64,000 nucleotides of DNA from Clostridia bacterium (GCA_017399105.1 JAFQEJ010000003.1:124864-188863), one strand, 5' to 3'; numbered from the stretch's first letter, positions 52,286-61,507 are shown. Numbers and translations are program-made. The notes: generated by a model from the sequence alone, not told the origin.

Positions 52286-53052
52286 CAGCTCTCCTCCTGT
52301 TCGTGAACGTGAATTTCGGCATGCGAATCCGACTGAGAGCCGCAGATGGTATAGTTTGCCTTGCCGTTCAGCTTTTTCTCAATCAGTCTGAGGATTCTGG
52401 TGACCGTAAAGGTCATAATGAAGTAGAGCACGCAGACCACCGTATAGGTCTGGAAGGTCTGGAAGTTGATCGCCTTGATCGCGCCTGCCATATAGTAGAG
52501 CTCAGCAACACCGATAACATTGAGCACCGAGGTATCCTTGATGTTGATCACAAACTCGTTGCTGACCGAGGGCAGAATGTTTCGCATAACCTGCGGGATA
52601 ACAACCTGCATCATCGCCTGGAAGTGGGTCATGCCCACCGAATAGGCGCCCTCAAACTGTCCTTTATCGATGGAGATAATACCGCCGCGGACAATCTCTG
52701 CCATATAGGCGCCGGTGTTGATTGAAACGATAAAGATACCTGCGGGGATCAGCGGCAGGGTGCTTCCGCCGTTGAGGAAGGCATAGCCCCAGTAGATAAC
52801 CATCGACTGTACCATCATAGGTGTGCCGCGGAAAACTTCAATGTAGACCGAAATGATGCTGTTCAGCGTCTTATGCAGACCGCAGAGCAGCTTATTTTTA
52901 GAAAAGGGAGTCGTGCGGACAATGCCGGTGAGCAGACCGATCACCAGTCCCACAATCGTACCGATGAGAGCAATGAGCAGGGTGGTGCCCATACCCTTCA
53001 GCAGATAGGAATGGTATTTGACGACGATCTCCCATACCTGTACAAAAAACAT
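52285..53052 (-). CDS. Amino acid (probably lysine) ABC transporter permease
   Basis: A 255-residue permease of the His/Glu/Gln/Arg group with about five helices. Marks: [40 protein letters not shown], and the EAA-like loop [41 protein letters not shown] single permease gene implies a homodimer. It lies 27 bases after the binding protein. The C-terminus ends in an acidic/His-rich tail ([15 protein letters not shown]). Confidence 0.93.
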   Translation of the reverse strand: MFFVQVWEIVVKYHSYLLKGMGTTLLIALIGTIVGLVIGLLTGIVRTTPFSKNKLLCGLHKTLNSIISVYIEVFRGTPMMVQSMVIYWGYAFLNGGSTLPLIPAGIFIVSINTGAYMAEIVRGGIISIDKGQFEGAYSVGMTHFQAMMQVVIPQVMRNILPSVSNEFVINIKDTSVLNVIGVAELYYMAGAIKAINFQTFQTYTVVCVLYFIMTFTVTRILRLIEKKLNGKANYTICGSQSDSHAEIHVHEQEES

Positions 53053-53079
53053 GTTGATACCGAATCAGAAGACCGAAAA

Positions 53080-53952
53080 TCAGCCCTGAGCCTTATAGAT
53101 CACGACCAGGTTGGAGTTGTAGTAGCACTCGGTGAAGTCAACCTGCTCTTCTCTCTCTGCTGTGGGGCTCATGCCGGCGATGATGCCGTCAACAGCGCCC
53201 GACTGAACTGCGGGAAGGAGCGAATCCCATTCGTACTGGTGAACTTCAAGTGCCATGCCGAGCTCGGCTGCGATGTACTTTGCAACCTGAACATCATAGC
53301 CGTTTGCGTACATGCCGTCCTTGCCCTGGATTGCAACCGCACCGTTGGCAGCGGTAGTCTGAGTCCAGTTGAAGGGCTTATATGCACACTCCATAGCGAT
53401 CTTGAGGGTACCGTTGGAGGTATCGGTATTAGCCGAAGCCAGAGCCAGCGCGCCGATTTCAGTGTCGGGATTTTCGCTCATGGTTACAATCTGCTTCATC
53501 AGCTCGCTTCTTGTCTCGGCGGTAATGCCTGCGATGATGGTGTTGACCTTGGCAACCATCTCGGAGCCGGTCTTGAAGGCAACCGCGATGCCTGTCTCAG
53601 CATCGGTTGCGGTGAAGCCTGTGTCATTGTTGATGAAGGGCAGATACTTGAGGGTAGCATCAGCGGCACAGACAGAGAGTGCGGTGGGCTCCTCAGCCAC
53701 ATAGCCGTCGATCGCACCCGAATTGAGGGCGTTGAGCAGGTCGGTGAAATCGGGGTAATCCATAACGGTGATGCCCTCAACCTGTCCGAGCGCAGTCAGA
53801 TGGAAGGTATCAGCCTGAGCCGCCAGGGTGGCACCGGTCAGATCGGCGATGGTAGCAGCACCGCTGATATCGTTTTTTTCTCTGGAGGAGCATGAAACAA
53901 GGGCGCTGCAAAGCATAACAGCGATCATAAGGATGGAAAGAACTCTTTTCAT
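53080..53952 (-). CDS. Lysine-type ABC solute-binding lipoprotein with permuted lobe order
   Basis: A 290-residue lipoprotein (lipobox LVSC, Cys21). In normal family 3 binding proteins, lobe 1 (with ...YKPFNW..., GYDVQVAKYIAAELG, SGAVDGIIAGMSPTAEREEQ) comes first. Here residues 32-160 match lobe 2 (IADLTGATLAAQADTFH, LNSGAIDGYVAEEPTALSV, ETGIAVAFKTGSEMVAKVN), and residues 181-290 match lobe 1 (TLKIAMECAYKPFNW, DFTECYYNSNLVVIYKAQG). The new ends fall at the hinge loop. The signal peptide, AAGGAG site and operon are intact, so it is probably functional. It may have arisen from a tandem duplicate that lost its outer halves. Confidence 0.85.
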   Translation of the reverse strand: MKRVLSILMIAVMLCSALVSCSSREKNDISGAATIADLTGATLAAQADTFHLTALGQVEGITVMDYPDFTDLLNALNSGAIDGYVAEEPTALSVCAADATLKYLPFINNDTGFTATDAETGIAVAFKTGSEMVAKVNTIIAGITAETRSELMKQIVTMSENPDTEIGALALASANTDTSNGTLKIAMECAYKPFNWTQTTAANGAVAIQGKDGMYANGYDVQVAKYIAAELGMALEVHQYEWDSLLPAVQSGAVDGIIAGMSPTAEREEQVDFTECYYNSNLVVIYKAQG

Positions 53953-53981
53953 TTTTATTCTCCTTAAAATAATAATGTACA

Positions 53982-54015
53982 AAACAGAACGGTCGAAGCG
54001 GGTGCTCCGACCGTT
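53982..54015 (-). terminator. Expression-platform terminator of the lysine riboswitch
   Basis: AACGGTCG (53988-53995) pairs with CGACCGTT (54008-54015); on the minus strand CTGTTTTGT follows. It lies 36 bases before the binding-protein start. Confidence 0.85.
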
Positions 54016-54039
54016 TACATTCCCGAGGAGAATTCCATA

Positions 54040-54232
54040 CAGGCGAACGTGTAGCACTCCACAATCATACTTGTGACAGTTGGCGGGATATTGTCCCGTC
54101 ACCCAACGGCGCATCCTCCGGCAGATGACCGTTTCGGCAGCAGCCCCTTTCCCCGCCGACACACGATTCCGGTATCCATCGACGGCTACTCTTTGCTTCT
54201 GCACCTCTAACGATTCTTTTCGACGATTCAGT
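54040..54232 (-). promoter_or_regulatory. L-box lysine riboswitch
   Basis: On the minus strand the conserved L-box blocks occur in order: TTAGAGGTGC, AAAGAGTAGCC, GGGGAAAGGGGCTG, GCCGAAACGG, AACTGTCAC and TGGAGTGCTAC. These are the core elements of the lysine aptamer. With lysine bound the downstream terminator should form and switch off the ABC operon. The exact aptamer ends are approximate. Confidence 0.93.
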
Positions 54233-54239
54233 TTTTTTA

Positions 54240-54268
54240 ATTGTATCATCTTATTTCCGCGATGTCAA
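54240..54268 (-). promoter_or_regulatory. Promoter of the lysine riboswitch operon
   Basis: Minus strand TTGACA (54263-54268), 17 bases, TACAAT (54240-54245), directly upstream of the aptamer. Confidence 0.85.
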
Positions 54269-54331
54269 GCATTTATGCGAAAAATTTTACCTGTTGTCAT
54301 ACAGAAACACATTCCGTTATTTGAATCCACT

Positions 54332-56341
54332 TTACGCCGTATAATCTGTGCGATTCAATACCGCTCTCTGCTGCCAGTCGGGCAGGCTGATGAAATATTC
54401 GCTGAAACCATAAAGCCGCACAGTCAGGCTCTTGTATTTTTCAGGATGCTCCATCGCATCCTGAAGTGTTTCTCTGTCAATGATGCTGATCCCCACATGC
54501 AGACCACCCATAGCGAAATAGGAACGGATCAGCGAAGCAAGAATTTCCGCGTCCATCTGTCTTGAGAAAGTGAGATTCAGACCGCCCGAGAGGGTACGGT
54601 CAAAAGGAAGCTTCGCTACACTCTTGAGCAGCGCGGTGATGCCCTCTTTATCGCAGCCATAGGTAGGCGACTGATTCTCGCTGAAGGGAGTGCCCGCTTT
54701 TCTACCGTCGGGCGTAGCACCGATCTGATGGCACCAGGAATGCTCACGCTCCAGCGAATAAAAGCCGGGTGCGGTGTAGAAATTGTGCTTCAGCTTCAGC
54801 GCATCCACCGCGTCGAGGAAAGCTTCTCCTGCCATCTTTGTGTAATTGTCGACAGCATTGTCATTGCCGAATTTCACATAGCCGAGAATTTCCTCGCGGA
54901 GTGTCTCCTCCCCTTCAAAGTCATTCTCGAGGATATCGATGAAGTCCGCATAAGAATAACGCTTTTCATCAAAGACAAGCTTATCGAGCACCATCAGCGA
55001 ATCGCCCAGCGTTGCAATTCCCGGGCAGAAGAGGTTGATCATATTATATTTTGCCTTTCCGTCGCCCGGATATCTGCACTCAGCCGCGCTGTCGGTGGTG
55101 AAGAGCGAATCGAGCACGAAGAGGCAGCGGCAGGCCTCCTCACCGTGTCCCCGCTGAACCGTATCAGCATGTGCCTGCAGGTTTGCGCGCAGTGCTTCGG
55201 TAAAGGCAGAAAGCAGCTCATTCAGCGAAGAATAGCCACCCTGCACCAGCACTTGACGGAAAATCTGTGGCACCGGAACATAATACTCCATGCGGATGGT
55301 GTGATAATGGAGATCAAAAGTGCAGCATGCCGAATAGGTGAAATCGCTTGCCACGCTCTCCTCGATGCCCCGATCGAGCAGTCCTTTTTTCAAAAGGTCA
55401 TAGTTGTAGATATTCATTTTGTCATGAAGCTTTGCCAGAGCCTCAAAGACATGCGAAGTAAAGTTCTCATCGGTATCCGGCTTCAGCAGAACGATGATCT
55501 GTGGCTGCGCCATATTGCTCAGCATCGCCGCATCAAGCACCACAGAGGAGAAGACATTGGGACACTCTCCGCCGATATTCATATACTGCTTGGATGCCTG
55601 ACAGAGTATCGGCTTTGTATCGTAGTTGTGAGTACAGCGTCCGCAGATTTCGTTGGTTTTGATGAGGAAGCCTGCCAAAAGCTCAACCGCTTTATCGCGG
55701 CTCATGCCGTCGGCAAGTGCCTTTTCGTAATAGGGAAGCATATACTGATCAAACCGTCCGAAGGCATAATCGCGCTCACCGACATAACAGCTTGCGATCA
55801 TATGAATGAGCCAGACCGACTGAAGTGCCGAGAAGAAATCATAAGCCGGCTCATAAGGAACCTTCTCAAGAGCCTCTGCCATATGGGTCTTGCCCTGTTT
55901 TCTTGCTTCTGCTGCGTACCGGTTTGCATAGTCTTTTACCGCTTCGGTCACAATTTCAGCGTTTTTTGCAAAGGAGAGAGATTCTTCATCGCCTTTTCTG
56001 CAGGCAGCAGCTTTGATTTCTGCAAGGATGCCCTTCATGCCGATTGAGAGAAGCTTCTCGTAGTGATAGCTCATATGTCCCAGCGTATGAAGCAACATAT
56101 TCGGTGCAGCAAGACCTTCATCCGGGCGCGCTTCAACCACTCTGCCGGCAAAATAATCGCAATCCTCGATGGGACAGGACACTTCGCCAAGGAGTGTCGC
56201 CAGAATCCGTGCATATTTATCGGGGGCGGTATAGTCTATGTATTCCTCGCTTAATCTGCCGAGAATTCGGTCGCGCTCGATAAAGCAGGCTTTGTTATCT
56301 CCCTCGAATATAATCTCCTTAATTCTACCCATATTTTCCAT
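54332..56341 (-). CDS. Glycyl radical enzyme (PFL superfamily), GRE2
   Basis: A 669-residue glycyl radical enzyme unlike GRE1. The radical site is Gly645 (LTVRLYGFSEYF). The active-site region reads TYSACCTFD, with adjacent Cys339-Cys340 as in pyruvate formate-lyase rather than the GCxE pattern of dehydratases. N-terminal and middle marks include AYDFFSALQSVWLIHMIASC and CGRCTHNYDTKPILCQASKQ. GAGAGG precedes the ATG at 56341. No activating enzyme is present. A strong promoter and a long dyad lie upstream, implying repression. Substrate unknown; it is probably not ordinary PFL given its length and context. Confidence 0.85.
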   Translation of the reverse strand: MENMGRIKEIIFEGDNKACFIERDRILGRLSEEYIDYTAPDKYARILATLLGEVSCPIEDCDYFAGRVVEARPDEGLAAPNMLLHTLGHMSYHYEKLLSIGMKGILAEIKAAACRKGDEESLSFAKNAEIVTEAVKDYANRYAAEARKQGKTHMAEALEKVPYEPAYDFFSALQSVWLIHMIASCYVGERDYAFGRFDQYMLPYYEKALADGMSRDKAVELLAGFLIKTNEICGRCTHNYDTKPILCQASKQYMNIGGECPNVFSSVVLDAAMLSNMAQPQIIVLLKPDTDENFTSHVFEALAKLHDKMNIYNYDLLKKGLLDRGIEESVASDFTYSACCTFDLHYHTIRMEYYVPVPQIFRQVLVQGGYSSLNELLSAFTEALRANLQAHADTVQRGHGEEACRCLFVLDSLFTTDSAAECRYPGDGKAKYNMINLFCPGIATLGDSLMVLDKLVFDEKRYSYADFIDILENDFEGEETLREEILGYVKFGNDNAVDNYTKMAGEAFLDAVDALKLKHNFYTAPGFYSLEREHSWCHQIGATPDGRKAGTPFSENQSPTYGCDKEGITALLKSVAKLPFDRTLSGGLNLTFSRQMDAEILASLIRSYFAMGGLHVGISIIDRETLQDAMEHPEKYKSLTVRLYGFSEYFISLPDWQQRAVLNRTDYTA

Positions 56342-56370
56342 ATTCTCTGCCTCTCGCTTCTCTTATCGGT

Positions 56371-56410
56371 CAACGCATACTCATTCTGTTATATATGTAT
56401 AACAGCGTTG
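56371..56410. promoter_or_regulatory. Palindromic operator-like site upstream of GRE2
   Basis: CTGTTATA-N4-TATAACAG (56386-56405) is a perfect 8+8 dyad, flanked by CAACGC (56371-56376) and GCGTTG (56405-56410). It lies just downstream of the GRE2 -10 box, a classic repressor position. It could alternatively form a 5' RNA hairpin. Confidence 0.6.
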
Positions 56411-56421
56411 CGTTTTAGGGT

Positions 56422-56450
56422 ATTATATCATATCACATATCGGATGTCAA
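56422..56450 (-). promoter_or_regulatory. Consensus promoter of GRE2
   Basis: Minus strand TTGACA (56445-56450), 17 bases, TATAAT (56422-56427). The rest of the gap up to 56669 is AT-rich with no gene. Confidence 0.88.
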
Positions 56451-56669
56451 TATAATCGAAAAATTGATTATCATCAGAATCCGAATATATTGTATCATCG
56501 CTTTCTCATTGTCTCTTATCTGCAGACATAAAATCATTTGTGACTGACAAAGTGACAACGAATAATGATAAAATGATATTTACAATTCCTGTTTATGGTG
56601 TTAAAATGAACCAAAGAACACTTTTTTAAAATGATAACTCAAGCCTCTGCCAAAAGGAGACTCTTACCC

Positions 56670-57695
56670 ATGAACTTTCCTCTCAATCGCCCCGAAGAGC
56701 TGAGGCAGAATGTCAGCACCTCGCCGATTCTGCTCAAGCTGCTGGAGGAATCACGGAAAAATTATATTCACTGGCATGACCACGCCGAAATTCTTCTGAT
56801 TCTCGAAGGCTTTCAGCGCATCGAAATCAGCGGCAGACTGTATGAATTCAAAGAAGGCGATTTCATGTGGCTGTCCCCCAGAGTGATTCACAGCATCAAC
56901 CCCGATGAGAGCAGACCAAGCAAATTCTACTCCATGCTCTATGATGAAACCTATGTGTTCGGTCAGTCCCGCAGTGTTGCCACCGGAAGGGCTGAAGCTG
57001 AGCACGGAACCCCCTCGGCGCATTATAACGCTTACTATGATGCCATCCTCCTGCTCGGCTACCGTGTTTTCGGCAAGCCCCTCTATCTGGAAAAGGGTCG
57101 CGCTGGTCTTGAAACTCTCATGGAACTCTATCCCGAAACCCGACGTGAGCAGAGCGAAACCCAGGAAATGTGCCGTCTGGTACTCCCCCTCGCCCTCCTC
57201 TATGAGATCACCGGCGAAGAAAAGCACCGCGAGATGCTCTACCGCGTCACCGCCGACCTGCAGAAGCTCCGCCATCCCTTCGGCGGCTATATGGAGTGGG
57301 ATACCGGCTACAAGGCTGCCTGCTCCCGTGATTCGAGAGGCGAGTGTTCTCTGCTCACCGAAAACGGCGACCCGGTTGCCGACCAGCTCTACAGCTCCAA
57401 CTGGCTGCCCATGGGCTTCGGCTACGCCTATCATGTGACCGGCGATCCCATGTTCAAAGTCCTCTGGCGTGATATCGTCATCTATTTCCTGCGTACACAG
57501 CTTCACTGCACCGATGCCCGCTATGACGGAGCCTGGAGCCGTGCCTTCGATATGAACCGCCGCGAAATCTATGCCTGCCCCCACGATGCCGGCTGGGCTG
57601 CCGCCTGTCTCTATGCAGGCTGGAGTGCCGCCAATATTCTCGCCGGCATGATGCTGCCCGATTATCTTGCACTGAAGACAGACAAGGAGGTATAA
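56670..57695 (+). pseudogene. Chimeric ORF: AraC cupin fused to the C-terminal part of a sugar hydrolase-like protein
   Basis: A 341-residue open frame. Residues 1-92 look like the sensor of an AraC regulator (NYIHWHDHAEILLILEGFQR, GDFMWLSPRVIHSINPD). From about residue 97 the sequence changes to an (alpha/alpha) toroid type hydrolase tail (RSVATGRAEAEH, ETRREQSETQEMCRLVLPLA, WDTGYKAACSRDSRGECSLL, VADQLYSSNWLPMGFGYAYH). The AraC helix-turn-helix and the hydrolase N-terminus are missing. AAAGGAG precedes the ATG at 56670. I read it as a deletion fusion; it is intact and could be translated, but neither part is complete. Confidence 0.65.
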
Positions 57696-57697
57696 CC

Positions 57698-58303
57698 ATG
57701 ACCAATCGCGAAAATATGCTTCGCGCCATCCGCTTTGAGCATCCCGATCACATCCCGATCCTTTTTGCAGTCAACGAGTCGGTCTATTACCATTACGAGC
57801 CGGCGGTCATTGAGGAGCTGATGGAGTCCCATCCCATCATCGGCGGCAGGGAACGCATCCGTTATGATCTTCTGGGTGCCAAAACCTCAAGCGAACCGCA
57901 CAACTATACCGATGCCTTCGGCGTGGAATGGGAAGGGGTGATTGACGGCATCCGCGGCGTGGTACAGAAACATCCGCTGGAGGATTTCACAAAAATTCCA
58001 TCCTACAGCCGCATGATGAAGCGCGCGAGAGAATCCGGGGCGGTCATTCACATGCATTCGGACGGAGATATCCGCGCCCTTGCGGACGATCTGATCGATG
58101 GCGGTGTTGATATCCTCAACCTGCAGGATCTGGTCAACGGCATTGACTGAATTGCAGATCGCTTCGCAGGCAAAACCTGCATCGATCTGGACATCGACCG
58201 CCAGAAGATCACCGTGTTCGGCACCCCAAAAGAGATCGACAGTCTTATCCGCGAGGAGGTTGAAAAGCTCTCCTCCCCCGCAGGCGGTCTCACCATGATC
58301 TAC
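57698..58303 (+). pseudogene. UroD/MtaA-like decarboxylase remnant with internal deletion and stop
   Basis: Starts at ATG 57698 behind AAGGAGG, three bases after the chimeric ORF. It begins like uroporphyrinogen decarboxylase-family (MtaA/CmuA) proteins (TNRENMLRAIRFEHPDHIPI) and later has SGAVIHMHSDGDIRALADDL and DILNLQDLVNGID. Around residue 100 it jumps from the N-terminal part straight to the late part, so about 130 residues seem lost in frame. A TGA at 58148-58150 sits where the family has Trp (NGID-W-IA). The frame then continues (FAGKTCIDLDIDRQKITVFG) to GGLTMIY, where it merges with a binding-protein tail. Confidence 0.8.
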
Positions 58304-58777
58304 AACGGAAAGATGCTCTTCACCGTCAACTCGCCTCATCATATCATGCTCCAGCACCGCAACATGGAGGACGAATACGGTCTCCTGCCCTTCCCGAAAT
58401 ATGACGAAAAGCAGGATCGCTACTACAGCTATGTCTCCCAGTGGTATCCTACCCTCGGCGTCCCCGGTACCATCGAGAATCCCAACCGCGCGGTGAATAT
58501 TCTCAACGCCATGGGCTACAATTCCTCCGAGCTGACCGATGTCTATGTGAATACCATCATCTCGGAAAAAGCCTCCCGCGATGAAGGCTCCAAGCAGTCA
58601 GCACTTCTTGCCCTCGAATCCAAGTTCTATGATATCGACCGTATGATGAGCATTACCGGCATCTTCACCATCTTCAACAAGATGACTCAAAACGGCAAGG
58701 ATGTGTTCGCATCCGAATATGCCAGGATTGAAGAGCAGGCTCAGCTCAAGCTGGATGAGCTTTTCGGTGGAGAATAA
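58304..58777 (+). pseudogene. C-terminal fragment of a solute-binding protein, fused in frame to the UroD remnant
   Basis: From about NGKMLFTVNSPHHIMLQHRN onward the sequence matches the C-terminal third of SBP-A to SBP-C, including EDEYGLLPFPKYDEKQDRYY and the helical tail ending ELFGGE. The signal peptide and N-lobe are missing. It shares the reading frame of the UroD remnant. An in-frame ATG at 58214 could allow a shorter product, but no ribosome site is seen there. Confidence 0.8.
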
Positions 58778-58905
58778 GGCACCCAAGCCCGATCATCACA
58801 ATCCCCTCAGCTATCCGCGCATAATATAATGCTGTGCTGATGGGATTGTTCATCGGTCAAAGAGCATCTCATCAATAGAATTCTGAATTAACCAAAAAAT
58901 AACAA

Positions 58906-58937
58906 TGGGATGATGCATGTCTGTGTGCATCATCCCA
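58906..58937 (-). terminator. Terminator of the GH2 gene
   Basis: TGGGATGATGCA (58906-58917) pairs with TGCATCATCCCA (58926-58937). On the minus strand TTGTTATTTTTT follows. Confidence 0.85.
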
Positions 58938-58954
58938 TCAATATTATAATACCT

Positions 58955-61438
58955 CTAATTCATCACAACCGCTGTAACCTTTGCGATCTGACGGTCTGCT
59001 CTGCACACTCTGCTCTCGCCGGGCAGCAGGCAGAAATAGCCGTTATCAAAGGAAGCCGGCACGCCCTTCTCATCTGCAGCATTCAGCTCCGCATAATAGG
59101 CAATGCAATCGCCTGTATTGGTTACCTTCACACCGCACTCGGGCAGGATTTCACAGACCACCTCTGCGGCAGGTGCGGTGAGCAGTGCTCTGAAGGGATA
59201 CTCACCTCTTGTGAATACCCAATCGTCATAGGGTCTGCCGTCAAGCTCAAGACGCACCAGCGACAGCGAATCCTTCACTTCAATATCCACCCTGCCAAGC
59301 TCCAGAACGCCCGAAGCCTCGACATCCTTCCACAGCTTCTGCGAAATCACCTCGCACTTTTCATCATATACAGTCAGCTTGATTTCGCCGAAAGATGCAT
59401 CATTGTCGCTGCAGATAAAAAGCTCTGCCGAGGTACTGTGTTCATCCTTCAGATAGGGAGTCTCATAGCGCAGACCAGCTGTGATATTGCTGTAGCCTCT
59501 CTTGACGGCGTAATAACCGGGCTTTGTATAGCCGTCCATCTCCAGCAGCGAGGTATTGGCTGCATTGGGGAAGGGTTCGTTGCCCATCCAGATGATGGTA
59601 CCAGATTTTTTCTTTCCGCAGCGGCGAACCGATGTCACCGTGCTTCTCAGCGACTCAGCCTGAATAAAGCGGAATGCAGCCGCGTATTTGTCCAGCATTT
59701 TATCGCCGAAGCCTTCAAAATCACCGAAGAGAGCACACTGTTCTTTATAAAGAATCCACCATGCGCCGCGGTCTGTCCAGTAGGGATTGGTGAAATCGGG
59801 CGGCCATACATCGCCTGCGGTACAGTATTCTCTCAGCATCTCGGGTCTCGCACAGGCGGGAGTACCGATCTCCGAATAAAGCATCGCATGGAAGCGGTCG
59901 ATCATGTCATAATGTCTGTCAACACCCTCATACAGCCAGTCGCCGTGGCAGTCGCCGTTTACCCAGTTGCTGATATCCACGCCGTATCTCGCACCGTTTT
60001 CGGTATGAGAAGGCGATGCGGGCAGGAAGAGAATTTCGGGCATATTCTCATCAACCACGCCCTTCAGCATGCCAAGATTGTCGCTGGTTGTATCGGCGGG
60101 GAAGTATTCCACACCCCAGTAAAGCTCATTTCCGCCGCACCAATAGGTCAGGCAGACATGGCTTCCCGCACGTCTGATGTATTCCTCTGCAACCACCTTG
60201 AGATTGGCGATATAGGCGGGATCCTCATTGGGGGCGTTGTCGATGCCGCTGGAGGACTGGGGGAACTCCTGCCATACCATAATGCCCATTTCGTCACAGA
60301 TACTGTAGAAGGCTTCGCTTTCCTGGAGCGCACCGCCCCAGACACGAATCACCGTACAGCCCATATCCTTGAATCTGCCGATATAGAAGCGGTACTGCTC
60401 CTCTGTAACCGCACCGTAGAAGGGGAGAATCGGCACCCAGTTGATGCCTCTGATGGGAATCATTCTGCCGTTGACGACAGCGTTATAGGGCAGACAGCCT
60501 TCGGGCGCATTCTCGGGCGCGGTGTAGGAAAGGCTGCGGAAACCGACACGTGCGCCGGCTTCACTGAGCTGCTTTCCATCCGCACCGATCAGAACCAGCT
60601 CGGCTTCATAGAGCGGCTGTTCACCGAACCCGTTGGGATTCCATAACTGAACCGCCTCGGCTTGCAGCGCCGGTGACAGCTTGTTATCACCTTCGTGAAC
60701 CGTAACATTTTCCTGCGCCGATGCGATCACCGCTCCGTCCTTTTTCAGCGTCAGCACAGCCTGAAGTGTGCTCTCCTCAAAGGCAGTCACACGGGCTGCG
60801 GCGGTAAGGATTCCGCACGCCCCTGCAAGCTCGGTCTTGAATCTGCAGTCATCTATGCTCAGCTTGTCTGCATACTCAATCCACACATCGCGGAAGATAC
60901 CGATGTTGACCAGTCTGGGCATCCAGTCCCAGCCGTAGTTGTAACGGGATTTAAGAATCGAAACCTTCGACGTATAGCCCACCTGACCGTCCACCTCGGG
61001 CGGCTGGAAGAAGACAACCTTCAGTACATTTTCTTCCTCGGGCTTGATCTGCTTTGTGATATCAACTGTATTCGGCAGCATCATTCCCTCAAAGGCATAG
61101 ACCTGCTCGCCGTTCAGAATGACAACGCCGCTGAAGTCAAGTCCCGCTAAATGGAGCAGAACTTTGTCAGCTGCAGCCTGTGCTGTGAACTTCTTGACAT
61201 AAACCCACTCGCGGTGCTCAATCCACTCGATTTTTCGGAAATTGTCGCCGTAATTCCAGTCCTCAATCTTACCGGCTCTGAGCAGATCGGTCTGCACCGA
61301 CCCGGGGACAGATGCGGGAATGGCGGGAATGACCGGCACCGAGAAGTTGCCCAGCTCCATGGATTTTTCATAATGCCACTGATGGCGTCCCCAGCCGGAA
61401 ACTGTCCAGTCAGTACCGTTTAAAATCTGTTTTCTCAT
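58955..61438 (-). CDS. GH2 beta-mannosidase-like enzyme
   Basis: An 827-residue glycoside hydrolase of family 2. An N-terminal jelly roll (GSVQTDLLRAGKIEDWNYGD, LHLAGLDFSGVVILNGEQVY), an Ig-like domain and the barrel (VIRVWGGALQESEAFYSICD, EMGIMVWQEFPQSSSG) are recognisable. The acid/base Glu is in YWCGGNELYWG and the nucleophile Glu in AMLYSEIGTPACARPEM. It resembles beta-mannosidases more than beta-galactosidases. No signal peptide. The ATG at 61438 follows GAGGA; the frame opens four codons earlier with GTG. It complements the GH38 enzyme. Confidence 0.88.
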   Translation of the reverse strand: MRKQILNGTDWTVSGWGRHQWHYEKSMELGNFSVPVIPAIPASVPGSVQTDLLRAGKIEDWNYGDNFRKIEWIEHREWVYVKKFTAQAAADKVLLHLAGLDFSGVVILNGEQVYAFEGMMLPNTVDITKQIKPEEENVLKVVFFQPPEVDGQVGYTSKVSILKSRYNYGWDWMPRLVNIGIFRDVWIEYADKLSIDDCRFKTELAGACGILTAAARVTAFEESTLQAVLTLKKDGAVIASAQENVTVHEGDNKLSPALQAEAVQLWNPNGFGEQPLYEAELVLIGADGKQLSEAGARVGFRSLSYTAPENAPEGCLPYNAVVNGRMIPIRGINWVPILPFYGAVTEEQYRFYIGRFKDMGCTVIRVWGGALQESEAFYSICDEMGIMVWQEFPQSSSGIDNAPNEDPAYIANLKVVAEEYIRRAGSHVCLTYWCGGNELYWGVEYFPADTTSDNLGMLKGVVDENMPEILFLPASPSHTENGARYGVDISNWVNGDCHGDWLYEGVDRHYDMIDRFHAMLYSEIGTPACARPEMLREYCTAGDVWPPDFTNPYWTDRGAWWILYKEQCALFGDFEGFGDKMLDKYAAAFRFIQAESLRSTVTSVRRCGKKKSGTIIWMGNEPFPNAANTSLLEMDGYTKPGYYAVKRGYSNITAGLRYETPYLKDEHSTSAELFICSDNDASFGEIKLTVYDEKCEVISQKLWKDVEASGVLELGRVDIEVKDSLSLVRLELDGRPYDDWVFTRGEYPFRALLTAPAAEVVCEILPECGVKVTNTGDCIAYYAELNAADEKGVPASFDNGYFCLLPGESRVCRADRQIAKVTAVVMN

Positions 61439-61507
61439 CGTTTTCCTCACAAATACTTGTATTTATATGTATATTTTATATCAAACACAGCTTTTGGTTT
61501 TGTGCAG

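Noticed and set aside
58148..58150. TGA as a sense codon or selenocysteine
   Set aside because: Many intact genes in the window end in TGA, and the surrounding gene is already damaged by deletion and fusion; a nonsense mutation is simpler.
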